Source: an uncultured Oscillibacter sp. (lineage in GTDB: Bacteria > Bacillota > Clostridia > Oscillospirales > Oscillospiraceae). From it: a stretch of 6,502 nucleotides of DNA. Position numbers and translations under genes: made by a program. The stretch's first letter is position 1, and the number at the start of each line of letters is the position of its first letter. Below the pieces are notes generated by a model that did not search any database, had not been told where the DNA came from, and saw only the letters and a list, made by a program, of their open reading frames with translations. Below, piece by piece: positions 1 through 6,502 of this stretch. The DNA is taken from NCBI GenBank assembly GCA_946494635.1, contig CAMMCS010000110.1:1-6502 (forward strand), read 5' to 3'.

Positions 1-326
1 GCGCACAGCTCCGCCAGGGAGTTGTCGTAGGAGCGGTTGCCGAAGGTCACCACCGCCGCCGCCAGGGCGCCGTTGCCCTGTACCTGCTCCTGGACGTAGG
101 GCAGCATCTTGTTGGGCAGCTTGCCGGCGTAGGTGGGCATCCCAAATACCACCAGGTCCCCCGCTTCAAATACCAGGGGCTGGGCCCGCTCCGCTGGGCG
201 GGTGAAGCTCCGCCGCTCCAGCGGGACATCCAGCTTTTTCGCCAGAGCCTCCGCGATGGTGTTCACCGTCTTGTCCGTGTTGCCTGTGGCGCTCCAGTAC
301 GCCGCGCAGATCCGCTTGACTTCCAT
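1..326 (-). CDS. Flavodoxin-domain protein, probably EFR1-family ferredoxin/flavodoxin (3' end outside window)
   Basis: The gene starts at the ATG at 324-326 and stays open to the left edge, giving the first 108 residues. A strong Shine-Dalgarno, GAGGAGGAG at 332-340, lies 5 nt upstream of the ATG and fixes the start. The N-terminus is a flavodoxin-like fold: a first beta strand (residues 2-10) leads into SATGNT (12-17), the FMN phosphate-binding loop. FGMPTYAGKLPN (61-72) and TFGNRSYDNSLAEL (94-107) follow and match the FMN-contacting loops of clostridial flavodoxins. The wording of these motifs resembles EFR1-family proteins, which carry a flavodoxin domain followed by a two-[4Fe-4S] ferredoxin domain. 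The ferredoxin part would lie beyond the window, so a stand-alone flavodoxin of about 150-180 residues remains possible. The likely role is cytoplasmic electron transfer; the partner is unknown. It follows a 69-residue gene on the same strand, with a hairpin in the 67-bp gap. Confidence 0.85.
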   Translation of the reverse strand, partial: MEVKRICAAYWSATGNTDKTVNTIAEALAKKLDVPLERRSFTRPAERAQPLVFEAGDLVVFGMPTYAGKLPNKMLPYVQEQVQGNGALAAAVVTFGNRSYDNSLAELC

Positions 327-352
327 GGTGTCTCCTCCTCATCCCGTTATGA

Positions 353-385
353 CATCGCCCGCCCGGGAACCCCGGGCGGGCGATG
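353..385 (-). repeat. Perfect 15-bp inverted repeat; intercistronic RNA hairpin without U-tract
   Basis: On the minus strand, CATCGCCCGCCCGGG, a GTT loop and CCCGGGCGGGCGATG form a perfect 15-bp, very GC-rich stem. It begins 8 nt after the stop codon of the 69-residue gene and ends 26 nt before the flavodoxin ATG, leaving that gene's Shine-Dalgarno (332-340) free. The stem resembles an intrinsic terminator, but the next minus-strand bases (TCATAACGGG) contain no run of T, and the plus strand has none beyond the other arm either. Possible roles are partial termination or attenuation between the two genes, or protection of the upstream mRNA end after processing. The symmetry is directly visible; the role is inferred. 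Confidence 0.6.
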
Positions 386-393
386 AACGCGGC

Positions 394-603
394 TCACAGT
401 GAAAAATCTTCCTCTTTCAGCCGCTCTGTCTCCAGTGCCGCCGGGCGGGGCGGCACCCGCTTCAAGGGGTCGTATTTAAAAGCCCGGCAGTGATGCTCCA
501 CCGGCACGATGCCCCGCTTGATGCAGGCCACCTCACGCTCGTTGATCTGCTGGCCCCGCTGGCAGTAAACACAGCGGGGGTCGATATCCTTCCGAAACAG
601 CAT
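394..603 (-). CDS. Small conserved-type cysteine protein (69 aa), putative metal-binding, function unknown
   Basis: This 69-residue protein has four cysteines: C11 and C14 in a CVYC pair, then C27 and C39, with H37 and H38 next to the last. The spacing CxxC-x12-C-x11-C would suit one zinc or iron site, but no named family is assigned with certainty. The second half is basic and proline-rich (KYDPLKRVPPRPAAL, residues 43-57) and ends in an acidic, probably flexible tail. I recall similar short proteins in Oscillospiraceae genomes as hypothetical proteins, from memory only. The ATG at 601-603 is preceded by AAGGAAGG at 607-614, a purine-rich ribosome binding site. It starts 32 bp after the Clp ATPase stop codon on the same strand, so co-transcription is likely. 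There is no signal peptide or membrane segment, so it should be cytoplasmic. Coding is supported by its own ribosome binding site and its fit in the gene row. Confidence 0.75.
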   Translation of the reverse strand: MLFRKDIDPRCVYCQRGQQINEREVACIKRGIVPVEHHCRAFKYDPLKRVPPRPAALETERLKEEDFSL

Positions 604-635
604 GGGCCTTCCTTCTTTCTCCGGCTTCCCGCCTG

Positions 636-2951
<2,316 letters not shown>

Positions 2952-3001
2952 TGTTTATATCCCTCCAGAAATCATGACGCCGGCAGGGCAGGCCCCGTTC
3001 G

Positions 3002-3706
3002 TCATTGCAAAAACGACATCAGCGCGCTGAGCGGCGTGTGCGTCGTGAAAAATCGCAGAAGATGGGTGGCGGAAACGCTCTCTGTCTCAAAGGAAACGCC
3101 GAAACGGCGCAGCACCCAGACAGCCAGGAACAGGGCCAGCGCCCCCTCGATCAGGCCGATTGCGGCCCCTCCCAGGGAATTTGCCAGATGCAGGCCCGGC
3201 AGCTGGAGCACCAGGTCCAGCGCCCGGATCAGCAGCTTCAGCAAGATGGTCAGCGCGACAAAGGAGAGCAGGAACAGCGCCGCGTAGAGAATGGACTCCG
3301 CCACGCTCTCCACCACAGCCATGGCCAGGGATACGCCCGTGTCCTGGATCTTCTCCTGCGCCTGGCCGGCCAGGTCTGCCCGCACATCCGCATCCAGGCC
3401 CATCAGGGCCAGGAGGCTGTCAATGGAAAAGTCCCCTTCCACATCCGCTTCCGGCATCTGGACCTCCTGGGACTGCTGGGCCATGGCCTCGTCCACCCGG
3501 GTCTCGATGTGGTCCCGGATCAGGGGCGTCACCAGCCGGGCCGCGGGGGCCGCCAGGGCATTCGCGATGACCGCCGCCCCCACCAGGGCCACGACCACCA
3601 CCGCCAGGCCCGCCAGGGAGCGGAACAGCCCGCGGTGGGCGCCCCAGACTGCCGCGGCCACAAGAATTGCCGCCACGATTACGTCTATTATAACAGGTGT
3701 TGTCAT
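3002..3706 (-). CDS. CvpA family integral membrane protein
   Basis: This 234-residue protein has four hydrophobic segments, at about residues 5-21, 30-53, 138-160 and 177-199, with the RGLF motif (25-28) after the first. That is the layout of the CvpA (colicin V production) family, inner-membrane proteins whose molecular function is unsettled. Between segments 2 and 3 lies a hydrophilic, acidic and amphipathic insert (about 62-130) that is longer than in compact CvpA proteins; this extra-long loop is common in Firmicutes members. The glycine-rich GLHLANSLGGAAIGLIEG stretch (171-188) leading into the last segment is also typical of the family. The ATG at 3704-3706 follows TAGG (3712-3715) with GAGGAAAAAGG further upstream. 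It lies 57 bp after the DUF5711-like gene and 50 bp before the Clp ATPase, all on one strand. The E. coli cvpA gene heads the purF operon, but no purine gene is present here. Confidence 0.9.
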   Translation of the reverse strand: MTTPVIIDVIVAAILVAAAVWGAHRGLFRSLAGLAVVVVALVGAAVIANALAAPAARLVTPLIRDHIETRVDEAMAQQSQEVQMPEADVEGDFSIDSLLALMGLDADVRADLAGQAQEKIQDTGVSLAMAVVESVAESILYAALFLLSFVALTILLKLLIRALDLVLQLPGLHLANSLGGAAIGLIEGALALFLAVWVLRRFGVSFETESVSATHLLRFFTTHTPLSALMSFLQ

Positions 3707-3763
3707 GCTTGCCTACCTTTTTCCTCGTAAACGTTTTGTGAATTCAAGCGCAATGTTTCCCAC

Positions 3764-4951
3764 TCAAGGCAGGAACAGGTGCGCGCTCTCCGATGCCAGC
3801 AGCAGGGCGGAGCCGTCCTCGCGCATCAGCACCTCCCGGGCGTAATCCGTGCCCTCCAGAGTGGCGTAGACCTCCAGCTCCTCCGTATAGATCACCACGC
3901 TGTCCATATACAGCACCGCCAGATAGTTCCCCGCGGCGGAGATGCTGAGGATCTCCTGGTTCACGTCCAGGGAGGCGATCTCCGCCCCTTCCGGGTCCAC
4001 CGTCACCAGCCGGCCCAGGCCGCCGGATTTATAGCGGTTCAGCAGCAGGGCGGTAAAGCCGTCTCCATGGAGGTCAAACTCCCGCAGGTACGCGCCCCCA
4101 TAGGAATAGGAGGACAGGATCTCCCCCTCCGGGGACGCGGCGGTAAGGCTGGTGTCAGAGACGGTAAGAATCCGGTCCTTCTGTTCACCGATCGCGGCCA
4201 CCAGCCCGTCGGTCACATCATAGTCCGCATAGGGCTCCTCCTGGTCCAGCTTGTAGAGAACCACGTTGCTGACGAACACACTGTTCTCCTGCCCCAGGGT
4301 CACCGCCGCCAGAGCGGAGCAGTCATCCATCACCCAGGCGTCCAGCACGAACCGCTCTGAGGCCCGGTACAGGAAAATCTCCTCCATCCGGCTGTTGTAG
4401 ACAGTGACGCCCCCCTTATAGTTTTCCAGCCCGGCGGTTACCGCCAGGTACCCCTTGCTGTTGAGCCGGGCGGAGAGGAAGGGGTATTCCTCCTCAGCGG
4501 TGAGGGTCAGCCGCGCGCCCTCCTCGTCCACTACATACAGCTCCGTGCCGCCCGCATCATAGGCCACCGCGTATTCTCCGCCGGTTTCCAGAGCCGGAGC
4601 ACGCATCCGCACCGGTGTGGACCAGATCTCCTGCCCGTCCTGTCCCAAAAGCTGAAGCTTCGTATCGGAGAGGACCACCAGCGTCTCTCCCAAAACGGCG
4701 AAGCGGTTGCTGTCGGAATCATCATAGTCGTAGCGGATCTCGCTGACAGCCTCCTCTCCCCCTCCATAGGAGAAAAAGCGGTGCAGGGCGTCAAATCCCG
4801 TGCCGTCCCGCCAGGCGGCCACGATCACCACCCCCAGCACCAATACCAAAATCAGGAAAAAAATCCCGAACCGGCGGAAGCGCCCCTTACGGGCGGAGGG
4901 CTCCTCCTCGCCGTCGTTGTCATTCCAGATGTCGTTCGTCGTATCAGCCAT
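3764..4951 (-). CDS. DUF5711-like membrane-anchored beta-propeller protein
   Basis: With the chosen start the protein has 395 residues. An acidic N-terminus (about 1-18) leads to a basic patch (RKGRFRR, about 21-27) and one strong transmembrane helix (28-47). The positive-inside rule puts the remaining roughly 345 residues outside the membrane. That part is built of repeating short beta strands such as FAVLGETLVVLSD, LLGQDGQEIW and YLAVTAGL, as in WD40/PQQ-like propellers. It matches my memory of DUF5711, a clostridial family of unknown function. Three in-frame ATGs exist, at 4967-4969, 4961-4963 and 4949-4951. I chose the last, because it gives the ATGGCTGA overlap with the truA stop and has GAGGA upstream; the earlier two lack a ribosome binding site and would overlap truA by up to 26 bp. 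The 401-residue version cannot be excluded. Translation is probably coupled to truA. No enzymatic motif is seen; a sensing or scaffold role in the envelope is only a guess. Confidence 0.85.
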   Translation of the reverse strand: MADTTNDIWNDNDGEEEPSARKGRFRRFGIFFLILVLVLGVVIVAAWRDGTGFDALHRFFSYGGGEEAVSEIRYDYDDSDSNRFAVLGETLVVLSDTKLQLLGQDGQEIWSTPVRMRAPALETGGEYAVAYDAGGTELYVVDEEGARLTLTAEEEYPFLSARLNSKGYLAVTAGLENYKGGVTVYNSRMEEIFLYRASERFVLDAWVMDDCSALAAVTLGQENSVFVSNVVLYKLDQEEPYADYDVTDGLVAAIGEQKDRILTVSDTSLTAASPEGEILSSYSYGGAYLREFDLHGDGFTALLLNRYKSGGLGRLVTVDPEGAEIASLDVNQEILSISAAGNYLAVLYMDSVVIYTEELEVYATLEGTDYAREVLMREDGSALLLASESAHLFLP

Positions 4952-5699
4952 TGAGCCGTCCATCCTCATACCAAAGTCTCGTCAGGTACAGTCCCCCCGG
5001 CGGCACCGTGGGGCCGGCGGCAGACCGGTCCCCCAGCTCCAGGATGGCGGGGATGTCCTCCGGGGCGAATTTGCCCTCCGCCGCGTACAGCACGGTGCCG
5101 GTGATGGCCCGTACCATGTTATACAGGAATCCGTTGGCGCAGACCTTCAATTCCAGCAGGTCGCCGTTTCGGGTCACGTCGCAGTAGTAGATGGTGCGGA
5201 CGGTGGATTTCGTCTCCGTCCCCACGGAGCGCACCGCCGCGAAGTCGTGGGTGCCCACGAACATCCCCGCCGCCCGGTCCAGAAATCCCTCGTCCAGATG
5301 CTTGGGATAAAAATACGCCCGGTTGACATAAAACGGGTTCTTGAACCGGGAGTTGTAGATCCGGTAGGTATACTCCTTCTTCAGGCAGGAGCCGATGGCG
5401 TTGAAGTCCTCCGCCACCTCGAAGGCCTCCTTCACCGCGATGTCCTCCGGCGTGTGGGTGTTGATGGCGAAGGGCATCCGGTCCACGGGGATGCGGGAGT
5501 CGGTGCGGAAGTTGGCGATGTAGTGCTCCGCGTGGACGCCGGCGTCGGTCCGGCCGCAGCCGGTCAGGTGCACCGGCCCGCCGCAGATGGAGGCGATGGC
5601 CTTTTCCAGGGTCCCGCAGACGGTGACCGCGTTCTTCTGCACCTGCCAGCCGTGGTAGGCGGTGCCGTTGTACATCAGTTTCAGGGCGATGTTGCGCAT
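4944..5699 (-). CDS. truA: tRNA pseudouridine(38-40) synthase TruA
   Basis: The enzyme converts uridines 38, 39 and 40 in the anticodon stem-loop of tRNAs to pseudouridine, in the cytoplasm and without cofactor. The 251-residue length is normal for bacterial TruA. The N-terminal NGTAYHGWQVQ (11-21) is a family hallmark. GCGRTDAGVHA (47-57) carries the catalytic aspartate D52. KKEYTYRIYN (107-116) contains the conserved active-site tyrosine Y110. GTHDFAAVRS (149-158), FLYNMVRAITG (191-201) and the C-terminal PPGGLYL (233-239) complete the fold. The ATG at 5697-5699 is preceded by AAGGAG (5705-5710) at a spacing of 5 nt. That site overlaps the stop codon of the upstream gene, so the two are likely translated in series. 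Its own stop overlaps the start of the DUF5711-like gene. In many Firmicutes truA follows ecfT and ribosomal protein genes; that context is not seen here. The protein appears intact. Confidence 0.98.
   Translation of the reverse strand: MRNIALKLMYNGTAYHGWQVQKNAVTVCGTLEKAIASICGGPVHLTGCGRTDAGVHAEHYIANFRTDSRIPVDRMPFAINTHTPEDIAVKEAFEVAEDFNAIGSCLKKEYTYRIYNSRFKNPFYVNRAYFYPKHLDEGFLDRAAGMFVGTHDFAAVRSVGTETKSTVRTIYYCDVTRNGDLLELKVCANGFLYNMVRAITGTVLYAAEGKFAPEDIPAILELGDRSAAGPTVPPGGLYLTRLWYEDGRLNG
4963..4967 (-). promoter_or_regulatory. Ribosome binding site inside truA for the DUF5711-like gene
   Basis: GAGGA lies within the last codons of truA, 11 nt before the ATG at 4949-4951. The spacing is longer than the usual 5-9 nt, so initiation may rely partly on ribosomes that finish truA at the overlapping TGA (4944-4946). 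It is the only purine-rich site near the three candidate ATGs, and it supports the downstream start. Confidence 0.4.
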
Positions 5700-5704
5700 A
5701 GCTG

Positions 5705-5710
5705 CTCCTT
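5705..5710 (-). promoter_or_regulatory. truA ribosome binding site overlapping upstream stop codon
   Basis: AAGGAG on the minus strand sits 5 nt before the truA ATG and shares two bases with the TAA (5709-5711) of the upstream gene. This arrangement fits translational coupling between the two genes and rules out a promoter in the 9-bp gap. Confidence 0.7.
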
Positions 5711-6502
5711 ATTCCGGCCAGGTGAGGGTGGGAAGCCTGTCCCCATCCAGGTACACTTTTTCCACATCACCGTCCGGCACCTGCCAGCGGTCCACGGTGA
5801 ACTCATAGGCAAGGCCGAACTGATCCTGGCAGGCGAAGGCCAGTCGAAGCTCGTCGCCGGGCTGGGCGTCCACCGGGATGGTCTGCCCCAGCCCGTCCTC
5901 GTTCACCTCCCGCAAATAGTAGCAGTAGGGGATGTCATCGCTCATCGGATGGTATACTGCCGTCTCCTCCAGGATCAGCTCTCCGTTGCGGTACAGCCGG
6001 AACTCCGGGTCCCGGACCTCCACATAGTCGTGGTCCCGGTCATAGGGGCAAAAGAAAAACCCGCTCTGCAGCAGCAGGGTGTCCTCCTCCCAATAGGGAG
6101 TGGAAGTCCCCGTCGCGCCGTCCGTGACAGGCAGCAAGTCCGAGAGCTGATAGACAAACTCCGCCTGCTCCCGGGTGACGGTGCCGCCGGTGTCCGCCAG
6201 CAGCGTCACGGTCAGACTGCCGTTTTCCTCCACCGGCACAGCCGCCTCTCCGGTGAACACACCGTTCCCCCCGTGGGTCAGGGGCGCCTCCGTGGTCTGC
6301 CCTTCCAGCTCCAGCAGCAGCGCGGCGTCCGTGTCCTCGCCCCACTCCTTCAAGGTGACAGAGGCGTTCAGGAGAACGGAGCGGGTCTCCGGGTCCAGCC
6401 CGGCGGGTTCCAAGGCGCAGTCGGCGATGAGCCGCTCCCCCTCCCGCACATCCTCCCGCAGGGCGTCCACCTCGTCCATCACCTGATCCTGCCGGTCCAG
6501 CA
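5709..6502 (-). CDS. Unrecognised beta-rich, probably envelope-associated protein (5' end outside window)
   Basis: The frame is open from the TAA at 5709-5711 to the right edge, showing 263 residues of the C-terminal part. A GTG at 6480-6482 followed by an ATG could be read as a start. However, the same frame continues upstream as coding-like sequence (LDRQDQ, in the same heptad pattern) and no ribosome binding site is visible there, so I treat the gene as 5'-truncated. The first visible stretch (LDRQDQVMDEVDALREDVREGERL) is a charged amphipathic helix or coiled coil. The rest is rich in beta strands and acidic residues, with few lysines and several aromatic patches, like an extracellular Ig-like or sandwich domain: examples are SVTLKEW, SLTVTLLAD and LRLAFACQDQFGLAYEFTVD. 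No catalytic motif is apparent and I assign no family. A signal peptide or membrane anchor may lie upstream, but that part is not visible. Its stop overlaps the truA ribosome binding site, so it shares a transcript with truA. Confidence 0.75.
   Translation of the reverse strand, partial: LDRQDQVMDEVDALREDVREGERLIADCALEPAGLDPETRSVLLNASVTLKEWGEDTDAALLLELEGQTTEAPLTHGGNGVFTGEAAVPVEENGSLTVTLLADTGGTVTREQAEFVYQLSDLLPVTDGATGTSTPYWEEDTLLLQSGFFFCPYDRDHDYVEVRDPEFRLYRNGELILEETAVYHPMSDDIPYCYYLREVNEDGLGQTIPVDAQPGDELRLAFACQDQFGLAYEFTVDRWQVPDGDVEKVYLDGDRLPTLTWPE

Noticed and set aside
2952..3001. Possible CtsR operator upstream of the Clp ATPase gene
   Set aside because: I looked for the GGTCAAA-type heptad direct repeat in the 50-bp gap and the end of the CvpA gene and found nothing close, so heat-shock control at this spot is not supported.
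2974..3005. Inverted repeat ATGACG...CGTCAT between the CvpA and Clp genes as a possible attenuator
   Set aside because: Only 6 bp pair across a 20-nt interior, the inner pairing is 3-4 bp at most, one arm overlaps the cvpA stop codon, and there is no U-tract. This is compatible with chance.
3005..3730. 241-codon plus-strand frame opposite the CvpA gene
   Set aside because: It is a shadow of the CvpA coding frame. The translation is Q/R/H/G-rich without hydrophobic organisation, while the minus strand encodes a clear four-helix membrane protein with a start site and ribosome binding site.
3723..3743. AAACGTTT palindrome upstream of the CvpA gene resembling a cre (CcpA) site
   Set aside because: The core matches, but the flanks miss at least three conserved positions of the usual cre consensus in either orientation, and no convincing promoter accompanies it. 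TTGCGC with TTACGA at 17-nt spacing is too far from the sigma-A consensus.

Overview
This window looks like a stretch of chromosome from a GC-rich Clostridia bacterium, most likely Oscillospiraceae (Flavonifractor/Oscillibacter/Lawsonibacter-like). That placement is inferred from the high GC content, the gene families present (a zinc-finger Clp ATPase, a DUF5711-like protein, CvpA, an EFR1-like flavodoxin) and strong GGAGG-type ribosome binding sites. No marker gene fixes the species.

All seven genes that I accept lie on the minus strand, so the window reads from its right end to its left. In transcription order they are: the 3' part of an unrecognised beta-rich protein (5' end beyond the right edge); truA, a tRNA pseudouridine synthase; a DUF5711-like membrane-anchored protein with a probable extracytoplasmic beta-propeller; a CvpA-family membrane protein; a ClpE-like AAA+ unfoldase with an N-terminal four-cysteine zinc finger; a 69-residue cysteine-containing protein; and the 5' part of a flavodoxin-domain protein that runs off the left edge. 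Junctions run from an 8-nt overlap to gaps of about 67 bp. I see no convincing promoter or U-tract terminator in any gap, so most or all of the set could be one transcript. The tightest coupling is at hypothetical-truA and truA-DUF5711. The most striking non-coding element is a perfect 15-bp inverted repeat with a 3-nt loop between the 69-residue gene and the flavodoxin gene.

Functionally the window is mostly housekeeping: tRNA modification, two poorly understood envelope proteins, and protein quality control. I found no CRISPR array, RNA gene, insertion sequence, prophage part or recognisable defence module. Nothing here makes a strong case for an undescribed system. The best leads are the small cysteine protein directly behind the zinc-finger Clp ATPase, the hairpin that follows it, and the unassigned envelope genes around truA.
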